Positions 21,785 to 33,099 of a stretch of 64,000 nucleotides of DNA are shown here, piece by piece. Under the pieces are notes generated by a model. The model searched no databases and was not told where the DNA came from. It saw nothing but the letters and a program-made list of their open reading frames with translations. Each line of letters opens with the position of its first letter. Positions within the stretch are counted from its first letter, which is position 1. The position numbers and the translations under genes are program-made. The DNA lies in assembly GCA_024704765.1 (NCBI GenBank), contig JAKMXF010000055.1, positions 573,630-637,629 on the forward strand. Direction: 5' to 3'. This stretch comes from Oopsacas minuta (lineage: Eukaryota > Porifera > Hexactinellida > Lyssacinosida > Leucopsacidae).

Positions 21785-23893
21785 TCATAAATGATCAGAT
21801 AGTATACTATTATATAATATCTCTTGGAGGCTATGTGCAACGTCTCTTTTCTTCTTTGTGTGCATCAAACGATTCTGTACTAAGATGGGGTCACTACAAC
21901 AAAACAACCTAACTAAAATATCTCTAACATTATCTGTGAAAGAAGTTTTTCTTGCAAGATTCTCCCGATACCGCCTTACAAATTTATTGCAGGATTCTAA
22001 ACATTCCTCAGAGATATTCTGTAATCCCTTATCATTATTGTAAGCACCTATTAACTGAAACGAATGGGCAAGTAACTTGTGCAAAGATGGAGTGATGCTT
22101 GCCCATGGGTACTCAACTAGAATAAATTCGTACGTTTCTTTGCACAATTCTTGCATTTTGTCACAGTTAATCAAGTCACCACTGTTGAGGAGTCTTAACA
22201 AAACAGATAGATTTGCCTGGATCTTCTCTAATGATATTTTATCTGAAGGATGAATGGAAGAAGTGGCCCACGTCAAAAGTCTCTCATTTTAAAAAGCAGT
22301 CTCGCGCAATGTTACCTGTGGTTGAAGTGCCGCCCTGGCTTGAAGGGATATCGACACTGAAATTACATCTTTCCTGGAGTATAACTCGAACCCGTTTCAT
22401 GGAAGAACTTACTTTCGAGTTTGATGGCGCCCATACCTTGTGTCCTGCATCAAGATGGTATATCAACAGCATGAACCACCTGAATACACAAAGGTAAGGC
22501 ATGCAAAGGAGACGCAGCTATATTATCGCTGTTAGAAGTTGGTTGATGCGTAATACCAACATGTTGATTTGATGGGAGTTTCAAGTAATCTTCCCCATCA
22601 ACCTCTTCAAAATGTTGCCAAGCGTGGCTAATTAATCTGTTAATAGGAAACCAGAATGGGCCCATTCTAAATTTTTAATTTGGCTATCAGTTGTAGTACA
22701 CAGATGACAAGAAGCCACACCAGCTTCATCCAGCAATCCTGCCATCTTGATATCAAAAAGGGAATGGACTATCGCCCTGTGCATGGTCTCCAATAAGAGA
22801 CAACCCATCCTGTATGATATGGTCTGTTTGAGGATTGACTATTGTGTTCATGATAAGCTTTATATTAGAATGTTCTTCTTTCAAAGCTATCAGTGCTACT
22901 GGCCTAAAGCAGAACGGAGAGTTGGGTGAGCTGTTATAGAACACGTCATTTCCAAGTGTGCCTGTAATTGATATTGCTTTGAATCCGAACAAAATGAGAG
23001 TATTTGTGCTTAATACAGAATTGTTGCTTTGTTGGTTATAGGTTTGATGACAATCGGAGCCATCCAATCCATCAGATATCTTAATTCTTAGTGAGTAGTG
23101 TGAATCAGGAACTGGGTCTAATGTTGAAAGCAAGCGTTGAATGGTCAGACTAAGGATGGAATGTTAAGAGACACAAGTCCCAATTGACAATGTTTCGGGG
23201 TCTCTAACTATTTCCATTTCATTTATTAGGCTTATTTCCCTACGATATTGCGAGACAAGCTTATAGGAAGGAAGCTTAACATCACCTTTGAGAATTCTTT
23301 TCAGATTCGTGTATTTACTCGCCCCAATTTCTAAGCTGTCCAATATATAAGCACATTTAGAGATTTGTACTTTGTACAATACACCGCTAAAAGATCCCTT
23401 ATCAATTATTTCTCTGCACATGTCTGAAGTATCACGATCATAGTATTTATTTGAGACTAATCCTAAAGCTAGAGCGAGTGGTTGTTTAGGCTCAATCTTT
23501 TCTCTCTCTGCTAAAAAGTCTACATGCTCTAAAAGAACACCAAGTCTCGATCTGGAAGTCTTCATGTGACATTCGAGAATATTCCTCCTGGATTCAGTTA
23601 AAATCCGTTCTGAAAGTTTTGATTTTCAGAATCAGTTACTACAGAAGGAATTTCAGGATCATGCGATATTCTCTTTCTTTGATTGGATATTGTTAGATGA
23701 GTAGAGTGGAAAATCATATTATCCCATGTTTCAAGATCCTTCCTGCGGTAAGCCTCTCTGGATGTTAGAAGTGATTTCAATTTGAAATGGATAGTAACAG
23801 TTTCTTCATCGGATCAATGGTTGTTCTCAATAAGTTTCCTAACAGAGACTGTAACTCTTCTTCCAATCGAAATATACAAACTTTATGCCTCAT
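21785..23893 (-). pseudogene. RAG1/Transib-like transposase, frameshifted
   Basis: Possible start ATG 23891-23893 (MRHKVCIFRLEEELQSLL). After a frameshift come KSLLTSREAYRRKDLETWD, then GASKYTNLKRIL and LPSYKLVSQYR. The core reads KISDGLDGSDCHQTYNQ (first Asp, codon 23071-23073), NSPFCFRPVALIAL (RAG1 and Transib share N-S-x-x-C-x-P here), DIKMAG (second Asp, 22752-22754) with CHLC about 11 residues on, FRWFMLLIYHLDAG, SQGGTSTTGNIARDCF (RAG1 has a GNFAR motif here), SLHKLLAHSF (H..H) and ISEECLESCNKFVRRYRE (Glu, 21995-21997). Asp-Asp and Asp-Glu distances are about 106 and 252 codons, against 108 and 254 in mouse RAG1 (600/708/962). Frameshifts near 23800, 23590, 23150, 22755, 22670, 22500 and 22280 kill it. 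Confidence 0.85.
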
Positions 23894-24558
23894 TGTTCGT
23901 GATTAATACAGACATGATCCGCTTAAGGGCTGCTCTAACATAGAAACATTATGATTTATAGTTGAAGAGTATTGGAATAACTAATAACCAGCAAAATATA
24001 GAATTTCACTGAAAAAATTTAAACGCATGAATAATATATTTTTCGCATTTTTGTCCGGTCCGGACAATGAATGAGGTGATAAATTTTTGGGCAGCTTTTG
24101 GCAAGCCTGGAAAGTGATTAAATAGTTGACTAAATATAGTAACATTATGTATATATTAATAACGTTTTGTCAAATTTTGTCAAACAAGAGATGCTACACT
24201 TCAATCAATGAGAAAAACTTCCAAATTATAACTTTGGGAGGGCCAAACTGGACACCCGGAAAAAGTACAAATGAATATCTAGACTAACCTAGCAATGATT
24301 AAATTGTTGTTACAATATAGATTTATTATCAGAAGATGTTTTTCACTCTTATATTTAGTATTTACATCAAATATGATTACATACATTAGGGCATAGGAAT
24401 TTGCTGTTTGAGAATATATATTTCTATTATTAGAAACACATAACAAAGTTGTGCGTAGTTAGGATTCCTAACTGCTCTAATGCTGCCAATGATATTTTCG
24501 TACTAATTGAACTATGGAGAATTCGAAAAATGCATTGAAATATGTTTTTTTAAATATG

Positions 24559-24585
24559 CCTATTTCCCCATATTGCCACACTGTG
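24559..24585 (-). repeat. right terminal repeat of RAG1-like transposon (RSS-like)
   Basis: Read inward: CACAGTG heptamer, 9-nt spacer (TGGCAATAT), then GGGGAAATAGG. This is the end upstream of the gene. Confidence 0.85.
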
Positions 24586-24590
24586 TGTTG
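24586..24590. repeat. 5-bp target-site duplication, right (TGTTG)
   Basis: Exact partner of 21474-21478. Confidence 0.9.
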
Positions 24591-24796
24591 AATATAGAAC
24601 TAAGATTGTAGGAATTAATCCTACTAACTTCTACCTAATTACTCACTGTGTAGTTTATGAACTACTCTTACTGTGGTTACCTTGGCATAGAAATAAAATT
24701 TTCAAGTCACCAAAATAAACAATAAGTGAAATTCCGGATGATGCAGCAAATGTTTCCAGAAATAGTAAATCTATTAAAACTCCGTTTCCGATAAAA

Positions 24797-26830
24797 CAGG
24801 GGTTCTTAACTGGAGGGAATTTCAACCCCTGGGGGTCAATGTGAAGATCTAGGACGCTAAAATATTTCTTATTCAATATAGACTATAGAGAAATGTGAAT
24901 TCTTCAAGGATTCCAAATCTTGATGGACAGAAAGAAAGCTAACTGAACAGATAAATAGCAATCTGGATCCAATTGTATAAATGTAAAGATAATCAATCTA
25001 ATGGACATTTATAGCCTTCACTACATCTTAATATATATTAAATTGAACATTATCTCGAAGAGTAGGAGCTGATAAATGCTATTTAGACTACGATTTCAAC
25101 TTCATCATTAAGGATGGATTACAAGTTCCGCAATGCGTACTGTTCCAAAACCTTGTCTAAAGGATGCACGAAATCCTTCCAATTAAAACAGTACTTTGCA
25201 ACGCAATATCCACAATGGAAAAGAAATAGTTTTTTGAACTTAAAGAGACAGTCTCCTGCGAGTCAAATTTGTTTCAATTGGAAGTTTCAGAACACTCTAT
25301 GGCAGTTATAATAGCATCTTATGCCGTCGATTTCCAATCGCAAAGGCCAAAAACTCCCATACAATTAGAGAATCCCTTATGAAACGATGCATCGGAGTAT
25401 GCATTAATTTGGAGCTGGAATTACAGTCAGAAGAGTTAAACAGATATCGCTTTGCAAAGACAAAGTGAAGACAAGAAATGTCGAGATGTTAAGCAATATT
25501 AAGGATAAAGTAATTCTGAAGGGCAAACGATCTCCTTTCTTTGCCATACAGTTGGATGAATCGACAGACGTATAGAACCTTTCCGTGATCCTGGTTTTTA
25601 CGAATTAATGAAAAGGAAATCTTGAAGAGGAAAATCTTTTCTTTCGGCCTTTAAATGGAACTACGAAAGGCGAAGATGTAAAAAAACGCTGTGGAGGACT
25701 TCTTCAATGACAATGGATTGACTTGGGACAAGTTGACAGGTGTGTACTGATGGGGCACCTGTTGTGCTCGGATTCCTTATTGGGTATATTTCTTTAGTGA
25801 ACGTAGAAGTGTAAATGTCTAAGGTGTTCATTGACGTATCAATAAAGAAGCTCATGCATCCAAACTCTCCCTCATAACTTTAATTGGCAACTTCAAAGTA
25901 TTGAAGTTGTGAACGATATCAAAGGATTGGCCTGAATACTCGACCTTTCCGTAGGTATTATGAGTCCATGGAAGCGAAGCCCTGCGATCTCCATGTTTAC
26001 ACACAAGTACGTCGTCTATGATAAGAAAATATGGTGGTGAAACGCGCGTTTGAATTATTGCAGGAATTGAAAACACTCATCAAGTATTATGGAAAACAAG
26101 TTTTGCTGGCAGATTTTAATGAAAAGGATCAGGGGAGCCTTGCATATCTCGCGGACATATTTGAGGAGGTGAATGATCTTAATGGGAAGATGAAAGGGGA
26201 AGGGATTGAACATAATTCACTACGTCGATGCTATCAAGGGATTCTTAGCAAACATTCTCTCTGGAAACAAGGATTGAAAAGGGATATATACAACCTTCAG
26301 TAATCATTGTAATGTCGTTGGAGAAATGGAAATTTCCAAGGAATTGAAAATGGAGTTTCTGAATCATTTAAGGGATCTGGGAGAAGTATTCCAACACTAT
26401 TTTCACGCAGACCTCTACACAAAGCACGTGATAATGTGCATGACGAGGAATCCTTATTGTTGTGAAGGAAATAACATTCGTATTGAACTCTAAGAAGAGT
26501 TTTTGGAGCTCCAAAATGACTCCTCGGCAAGATACACATTCAAAGAGAAAGAATTGCATGATTTTTGTGAGGAAATGACTCTTCTTTATCCCTAAACAAG
26601 GTGATATGCATTGAAATTTTTGTAATCATTCTCTTCAACTTACCTATGTGAGTCTGGATTTTATACACTATTGTTCATCAAAACAAAACTAGAAACAAAT
26701 TGAGTGTGGAAGATGATCAACTTTGAGCGCTGACGAATACTGCACCTTCGATTTACTAGTTGGTCATGAAAAAACATTGTCAAACATCACAATAATTGAC
26801 TAGTATATTCATAGCGATAAAGAATTGCAA
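24797..26830 (+). mobile_element. hAT (ZBED/SCAND3-type) relic
   Basis: The left end reads CAGGGGTTCTTAACTGGAGG, the usual start of ZBED-type hATs. The right end and an 8-bp duplication could not be found, so the right limit is approximate. The interior carries one heavily decayed transposase on +. Confidence 0.65.
25114..26800 (+). pseudogene. hAT transposase relic (BED finger to dimerisation domain)
   Basis: Fragments in order: a damaged BED finger (YCSKTLS, LKQYFATQ; one Cys and one His missing), FFAIQLDESTDV (first catalytic Asp intact, followed by a stop), NGTTKGEDV, a degenerate middle, LLADFNEKDQGSLAYLADIF with EEVNDLNGKM, then a stretch equivalent to the insertion domain. After a stop near 26595 the C-terminal dimerisation motif follows (SFSSTYLCESGFYTL, FIKTKLETN). 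Many stops and frameshifts are spread over the length. It is older than the other elements here, with the order of domains preserved. Confidence 0.75.
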
Positions 26831-27461
26831 TTTCATACATTCTCTTTGCGTAGTTAGTATATCGTAATGCAGGAATTATGATGACTATAGTGTGTTGATA
26901 ACAATACAAAATCTCATACCTAGTTCAATATTTTGGAATGCGTAGAAATACAAGGAGAACAATCTTGATTAGGTACCAAGAAGGGGGAGATGTTCAAATA
27001 AGGTAGAGAACTAGTGCCATAGAATGGGGATTGGATTTTCAAGATCTGGCTCAAACATGGCACCTCTTGAAATATTAAAGATTTTACACATTTCAGCTGG
27101 ACTATTAGGAATCATCGTACTGTAAAGAGACAACCATATTGCAAACACTGCTACATTTTAAGGTGATCATCCCTAGACCTGGACACAATATATTTTTGGC
27201 GGATATATATAGAAATTGAAAATATATATAGTTCAAATTGTCAAGATATAATTTGACCACTCTGAAATAGCATTGAAAATGATATTACCCCAGTAGGCTG
27301 ACACCTTTGAAATTTCAATACAAAATGTTAAGCAAGTATTTTAGTGAATGAAGCCTATGAAAAGCACTGATAGAAAATACATATGGTCTACTTAGTACCA
27401 AGACAAGGAATTAACTTTCTAATTAAAATACCTAGCCGATGGAAAGTTAACTAATGCTTAC
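26831..27461. other. no gene seen
   Basis: Non-coding spacer; the donor side of the 27462-28035 exon lies at its right edge. Confidence 0.4.
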
Positions 27462-28035
27462 CTAGAAACAGTATCAGATTTTCGAAATTCAGTAACAAGT
27501 AGATTTAGACAAGACATATGCAGATATTCCAAAATAAACAAATAATCCTTAAGATAAATTCCTGAGACAGAATGTTCGATTAATGCACGAAGTTGGCTCG
27601 TCAAAATAATTGAACATTCAGGACTAGACTTCAAAATGTCTAAAAATCCAACTATCCAATATTCTTTCTTGTAAGTAGCAATGGTATCAATAAACGAATT
27701 AGACTTTAACAAAGAAATATATACTGCTTCATTCAAAGTAACTTTATGAATAATATCAATTACAATTCCTGAATAAATGAAATGTTGAAAAACACATCGA
27801 AATCTCTCCGACTGCATAGTGACTGTCTTTAACAATTTAGCCCAGAAATTCACAGGGGCATCAGATTCAACACCAAGAATATGCAAACATTTTACAAACA
27901 AAATAGGGAAATGATTCCTCAAGCGGAGAATCGTATAAAAGAAATTTCCTTCAGAAGAATGCCCATTAACATAATCCAAAGATAATCTGTGAAGAATAAA
28001 TCTGATAGTGAGAGCCACAGATTTAAACGAGTAAT
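27462..28035 (-). CDS. putative host exon (helical, product unknown)
   Basis: About 191 open codons on the minus strand lie between a strong acceptor (gttttttttag) and a strong donor (TCTAG|gtaagc). The peptide is a string of amphipathic helices rich in L, I and F (ILHRLSLDYVNG, FWAKLLKTVTMQSERF, SQLRALIEHSV..IYLKDYL), as in HEAT/ARM-like repeat proteins, but no family is recognised. It enters needing 1 nt and leaves with 2 nt of a codon. An open stretch just upstream (28080-28262) ends in AAT|gtgaaa, a possible donor, but the phase does not match, so I do not join them. Among the longest undamaged frames in the window. Confidence 0.55.
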
Positions 28036-28079
28036 CTAAAAAAAACATAGTCAAGGAATAAACGGTTAATATAGGGCAT

Positions 28080-28262
28080 TTAGGCGAAACACAATTTCAC
28101 ATTAGCAATAGATTCTAAAATTGCATGGGTAGGGAATCGAATTATAAGATGTAGTAATTGAAATCTAGGAAAATTAAACAACTTGAATAGGCAATTACTT
28201 GTGGAATATACAACGTGATGCACTAAGGACCTTTGAACATTATTATTTGCAATACAAATCAT
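28080..28262 (-). CDS. possible upstream exon, product unknown
   Basis: 60 open codons (minus) lie about 45 bp upstream of the 27462-28035 exon, with an acceptor-like ttttcctag inside. The content (LLHLIIRFPTHAILESI) resembles the neighbouring helical exon in composition. Splice phase with that exon could not be made to fit, so membership is uncertain. Confidence 0.25.
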   Translation of the reverse strand: MICIANNNVQRSLVHHVVYSTSNCLFKLFNFPRFQLLHLIIRFPTHAILESIANVKLCFA

Positions 28263-28265
28263 GAG

Positions 28266-30246
28266 ATAGAATGTCCAGTAATTATTTTCGACATTTAACT
28301 ACTTGAGCGGAATGATTTGGGGCTTAACAAAATTGGGTTAACTCATTTTAGCGAGTGTTCTAGTGTAGCGACTATCTATTTCGCGAAAATGCAAACTGGC
28401 ATATACAAATAGGACACTACAATCACCTTAATGAAATATGTTTGAAATCAGCGAAATGATGAGAAAATAACAACATAAATTTCACAAAATAATGAAACTT
28501 AAGACAGCAAAATGTTTAAACGGTAAATAATTTGTATGTAAATCTATGGGGATGGGGGATCTAACTATACTCATGAAAATTCTTGAGTCCGATATTTGTG
28601 TTGACTTCATTGTTGCTGGTATACTAGATTCCATTGCAATCTAGAGCAGAACACTGCGCATGCTTTTAGTAGCACGTGCAATAAGTTCATCAAATCTACA
28701 CGAATTGTCCTCATAGTCTCACCATTCATGATTTTTCGTAATTGCATAACTTGATGCCATAAATTGGAATTTTAAAAGATATACTAAAATATAGTACAAC
28801 AAATAATATATGGAGGCACATTATTTGGCAACAAAAATTAATTATTTTAGCAACATAATTCAATGTTTCTGTGAAATAAACTTGTAAGTCAAATATTATG
28901 CAGTAGAATTTCAATTTTTATGGCAAATGAATTCAACTTTCGGAGAAAATAATTCTGTGAAAATTATTATGGTAAACACAAGATTTGTTTCGCACCAATT
29001 AAAACTTAAACATTTCGCCGGAATAATTATTAGAGTCATCTATATGACTCAAAAGGCTGACCACAATGAAATTCGACAACTATATCCAATTCCAAAAAGG
29101 AAGATGCAATAGGGAGAAATAATTATTACAAAAACAACTGAGGAAGCACGATAAATTAATCAAAACTCTAACTAAGATGTCAAGAAGGAGAACAAAGCAG
29201 AGCATGTAGGGTAATATTACAAGATCAGCCGTCTTCATGCTCAGATTGCTGAAAAATGGTAAAAATAGAGAGTTATGATTCCGAATATACGTTTACACAT
29301 TTGGACACCGGGAGCAGGACGAATGTATACAAGAACTAGAATCAAATAATGACGATTCTAATGAAAAGTTCAGAAATACTGAATTTAAACCAATTTAAAC
29401 TATGTAGGAAAGTATTTTACATTATGTTAAGTAATAGATCAGATCTAACATTCGTATTGGAAATACGATTAAGATCCGAAATTATAAACATAATAATAAA
29501 TCAATACTGTGAATATCCATGTGGAAGATTCTCGCTAAGCCATTTCTTACAAGGTATTAAATACCAAGATCCATTAGAAGTGTTTGTTCAACAAAGGCCT
29601 AAAAAAAATTTAAAGGAAGAAGGTGAACCATTCCGAATACATAATTCTGCACATGAATATGTTGAGAATATACTGGTTCTCGAGAATTTCATAAGTTCAG
29701 ATACAACATATATTGAACTAATAACGATTGAGCACTTTAGCGTGCGAGAATGCAAATAACTTTAACCATTGTTCTATTACTTTATATGAAATTTACATCA
29801 TATATCTTCAAGTTCAGTAGACTGCCAATTAGTCTAAAACTAGCTGGCAATCAACTTGGTGATGCATTGTTATTAAAAGCTTGAAACAACGAAAAGAGTA
29901 TTGTGAATTTTCCGATCAATGGATGAAGAACTATACAAATAGTGTTAGATAAAATGAAAAGAGACCGTTATTTGCAGCACATTACATGAAAAATTGGGTG
30001 AAAATCCTTTGGAGAGACACAAATAAAATATGAAAATTTTCGATTGCATATATATTGGTGCAATAGAAAATATTTTCATTGGTAGTTTAAATCATTTTAT
30101 GGAGTTATGCCCCTACCTCTGTCTGTCCTTAGAAAACCGTATTTTTTCGTTGATTAGCAATTTATATGCTAAAGCTCAGTCATCGGTCTATTTTTGAGTA
30201 CGATTAACCGATACTTACTCTAATATTTAGCTATAAGTCTGTTTGA
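28266..30246. other. mostly non-coding; one open frame at 29349-29759
   Basis: Apart from the frame listed next, only short unsupported frames. The sequence is very AT-rich. Confidence 0.4.
29349..29759 (+). CDS. unrecognised open frame of 136 codons
   Basis: The frame is unusually long for this AT content and mixes charged and hydrophobic residues (RSEIINIIINQYCEYP, EVFVQQRPKKNLKEEGEP). I do not recognise a domain. A cttcag AG dinucleotide precedes the body and could be an acceptor. It could be a host exon; there is no support from neighbours. Confidence 0.3.
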   Translation: MTILMKSSEILNLNQFKLCRKVFYIMLSNRSDLTFVLEIRLRSEIINIIINQYCEYPCGRFSLSHFLQGIKYQDPLEVFVQQRPKKNLKEEGEPFRIHNSAHEYVENILVLENFISSDTTYIELITIEHFSVRECK

Positions 30247-30700
30247 ATGGAATATTGTACCAGTATATTGTGATTCCAATGATCTTTGTCGACAATAGTA
30301 CAAGTGTTTCATTCGACACAAGACATGAGCTAATAATGAATTTCACGGATGTGAGGTCACTTAAATCACTTTCTATCACCTAACTAGATGGATTTAGGGG
30401 TAGACACAAGATTCCTAACATTGTCAACATTGCTAATGAAATATGGTAAATATTCTGTGGACGTTGGACAGAATAATTTTGGTCCCTTTCAAACATCAAC
30501 AATTTTCTTCAACAGTTCATTACAATGTTACATTTATATTTTATACTAATATTATGTTACTTCAAGATTCTAATACACATACATGGTGAAATATTATTCA
30601 ATTACTATATGAAGATACTATAAAGTAATTTCAAAATGCAAGTTTCCTTAATTACGAAACTTCTAATAGACTGCGAGATTATTTCTAGAATCTCCTATTA
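30247..30700. repeat. left long inverted repeat of LIR element
   Basis: Inverted copy of 34265-34340 plus 35667-36040. Runs such as CGAATGAAACACTTGTACTA (seen inverted here) and AAGTAACATAATATTAGTAT are identical in both arms. Overall identity looks like 70-80% by eye. Confidence 0.75.
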
Positions 30701-30976
30701 CCGGTTTAATATCTATTTGTGGTGGCAATATCATAAACTATGAAGCAATTTCATTTTGCATGCACTTTCCAGGTAGATTACCTATAGCTCAAAGGCCTAT
30801 AATCTCATTATGGTCGTGTGACATACATAAAACTCCTTACAACTTATTCAATTTTTAAAGATCATTGACTATGTCATAATGCATGGAACATAACTAAATT
30901 TAGAATTATAAATAGTATGCATCAACGTTATTGTTAGAAAGTGCGCTAAATCCAATATTCGGCTATACTACTCATT

Positions 30977-31582
30977 ATGTCTTCATTTCATCAGCAAGCT
31001 GTTTGTCGAATATGCTCATCCAAAATCTGGGTTCACCAATCAATAGATATTACCAAATATTCATCAATTATCTAATTGTGGTATGATACTGACATCGGTT
31101 ATGTAGCACAAATTCTCCACATATTATTCCTTTCTTTCCAACAGCACTGTGCAAATCATGTATTTCAGATCTTGACAAGCTTGAAGTTGGAACTAAGAAG
31201 GTTAAACCAACTGGTATTCTCCTCGATATCTCCCCAACATTGATAACAAGGTGGCATCATCCGAACAATTGTCTTGTTTGTAAAATATTGAAGGGTCAAA
31301 AGGGAATTAAAAGGAAAGCAAACCCCATAGCAAGTTCAATATTTCCAGCGAAATTGCAACCATCCAGTTTGCAAAGAAATAAACCTAGAAAGTGTCAGAA
31401 GTGTTTGTCAGCCTATACAGTTCATATTTACAATAAACGTAATTCAGTGCAAAATTTTATAATTAAATTGGAAAGAAAAGGACTCTGTGAAGGAGTGGTG
31501 TCAAATATGCTTCGCACATGAGCATCATCCACCATGTAAACGCAATTGCACTATTTGGATAAGGAAAGATGCCGCTGAGTAA
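30977..31582 (+). pseudogene. N-terminal zinc module of LIR-element transposase (RAG1-like)
   Basis: From ATG 30977 the frame reads SFHQQAVCRICSSKIWVH, then stops and shifts, then ALCKSCISDLDKLEVGTKK, then LITRWHHPNNCLVC followed by KILKGQKGIKRKANP. The spacing of the three CxxC pairs and the W-H-x-x-x-x-C-x-x-C..G-x-KRK phrase match the N-terminal region of RAG1 and RAG1-like proteins. A further KCQKC and, after another frameshift near 31475, EWCQICFAHEHHPPC follow. The frame ends at TAA 31580. No RING finger is evident. I join it to the core at 33.1-34.3 kb because both lie between the same long inverted repeats and the Tc1 insertion accounts for the gap. Confidence 0.6.
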
Positions 31583-31682
31583 AATTACTGAATTATAGCG
31601 AGGTTCCCAAATCCAATATCATACTCAAAATGAAATATTAGACCTTCAACGCAACCTCATTTGTGAAATGATGAACTACATA

Positions 31683-33023
31683 CAGTCTGTTACATATTTA
31701 TTTAGAATTGTTACTTATGCCGAAAATTATTAGAGTTACAGTATACATTGCCATATATACCCCAAATTGAGAGTGAAGTAATAGATCTTAATAATTATTA
31801 GAATACCCGTTGCCCTCTACTACTAGTCGGCATCTTCTGGGCATTGATTCCCAGTAAGCTTTAAGAAAATCTGGTTGAGTACGATTCCAGACCGCTTCTA
31901 AATTGAGTTTCAGTTCTGGAATTGTCCTTGGGCCTAGCTTAAGTATCTCTCGCTTTACCCATGCGAATAAACTTTAATGGAGTTAAGATCTGGACTTTGT
32001 GAAGGTCATGGAATCTGATTTGGTACATTTTGTGCCAACCAGGTGCGAACATTTTGCGAGGTGGGTTTTGGAGCATTATCCATCGCCAATCGCTAATGGC
32101 TTTCATGATATACCTGTGCCTGAGTTATCAAATATCCTTCCATTATATCTAAAAACATTCCACTGTTCATATTGTTAGTGAAAACGCACAATGGGAATGC
32201 ACCCATAGATGAGAATGCATCCCACACGTGTATCTTTGGGACATGCTTCGTTGTTGGGGCGATCCTTTTTTTGTTGGATTTTGTCCACATGCATAATCTT
32301 CCCCTTGAGAGCCAGATTGACATCTCGTCAAGAAATATTGTTTGGGCCATTGTTTCTTCGAGTAGTTGTACTTTTTTGCCCATTCTATCCTGTACATGCG
32401 ATTTTTTCACTCAGCATAGGGATCTGAACAGGGTAAGGTTTGTTGTAAGATTTGTCCTTCAACACTCTCCGGACAGTCTGATAGGAAGCCTTATTACCTG
32501 TATGACTTGTTAATGTTCGTAAAGAGAGGTAAGGTTTGCATCGTACCCGGTGAAGAATAGACAATTTGATAGAAGATCGCAAGTTATTGGGTCTCCTTGC
32601 GCCCTCTTGGTGAGATAACGATACACCTTCATCTAATCGGCGTTTAAATTGTAAACTGTAGCTAAGGAAATTCCACAATTAACAGAGATTTCCTTGGCCA
32701 AAAGCTTCCCGGATTATAGAAGTGTCTTCACAATTTCCCTCTTCTCGTATTGAGTCATTTTCAGAGCTGATTGTCAAGTAGGGAAGTAATTAAGGTAAAT
32801 AATAGTAATGGAAGTCAAAATGAATATTACATGAAGTCATAATTAATATTAAGAGTAAAATTTCCGGAAAAACTAAGATAATCACTTGATTCAAGGAATT
32901 TTAGCAAATTATATCATCAAGCCATTATGGGCAGCGAAACACAAGTAGCCTGAGTGAAGTAAGACAAAGTACTGAGGTTTTGTAACAAAACATCTCCATT
33001 CTAAATAATTATGTAACAGACTG
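31683..33023 (-). mobile_element. Tc1-like element nested in the LIR element
   Basis: Ends CAGTCTGTTACATA..TTATTTAGAAT in inverted orientation with TA on both sides (31681-31682 and 33024-33025). 1341 bp, about the normal length for a Tc1-family element. It carries one transposase gene on the minus strand and splits the LIR-element gene. Confidence 0.9.
31788..32758 (-). pseudogene. Tc1-like transposase, broken
   Basis: Start ATG 32756-32758 (MTQYEKREIVKTLL then a stop), with a paired-like HTH region (CGISLATVYN). A second HTH part follows with ASYQTVRRVLKDK. The catalytic core reads IFLDEMSIWL (first Asp), KIHVWDAFSSMGAFPL, AMDNAPKPT (second Asp) and SPDLNSI (third position region). The C-terminus gives KREILKLGPRTIPELKLNL to a stop at 31788-31790. 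At least three frameshifts and two stops (including one in the PWP..SPDLN stretch) are present. About 323 codons if intact, normal for the family. Confidence 0.85.
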
Positions 33024-33099
33024 TAGCATCTGTCAATTTATAAAACGCAAAGGGCTAAGTACAGAAAAAACTCAAATTACACAAGTCTTGAAAAACAGA

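Larger units (their letters stand above)
21479..24585 (-). mobile_element. RAG1-like / Transib-type transposon 1
   Basis: Both ends begin CACAGTGTGGCAA and share the block ATGGGGAAATAGG. They are flanked by a perfect 5-bp duplication TGTTG. At 3107 bp the element is about the usual Transib length. Its one gene (minus strand) has the RAG1/Transib catalytic layout. No RAG2-like Kelch gene and no RING or other zinc N-terminus is present; about 690 bp before the first usable ATG appear non-coding. CACAGTG is the consensus heptamer of V(D)J recombination signals, whereas Transib ends are usually described as CACWATG, so this end is the more RSS-like of the two. No nonamer-like ACAAAAACC is seen. 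Confidence 0.9.

Noticed and set aside
21479-24585. A RAG2-like (Kelch) partner gene in the RAG1-like transposon
   Set aside because: No open stretch with Kelch-type repeats on either strand; the roughly 690 bp upstream of the core gene look non-coding.
30977-31582. N-terminal zinc segment as part of the 21.5-24.6 kb RAG1-like transposon
   Set aside because: It lies outside that element's intact ends and between the long inverted repeats of another element.
32172-32513. 113-codon + frame
   Set aside because: Antisense shadow of the Tc1 transposase.
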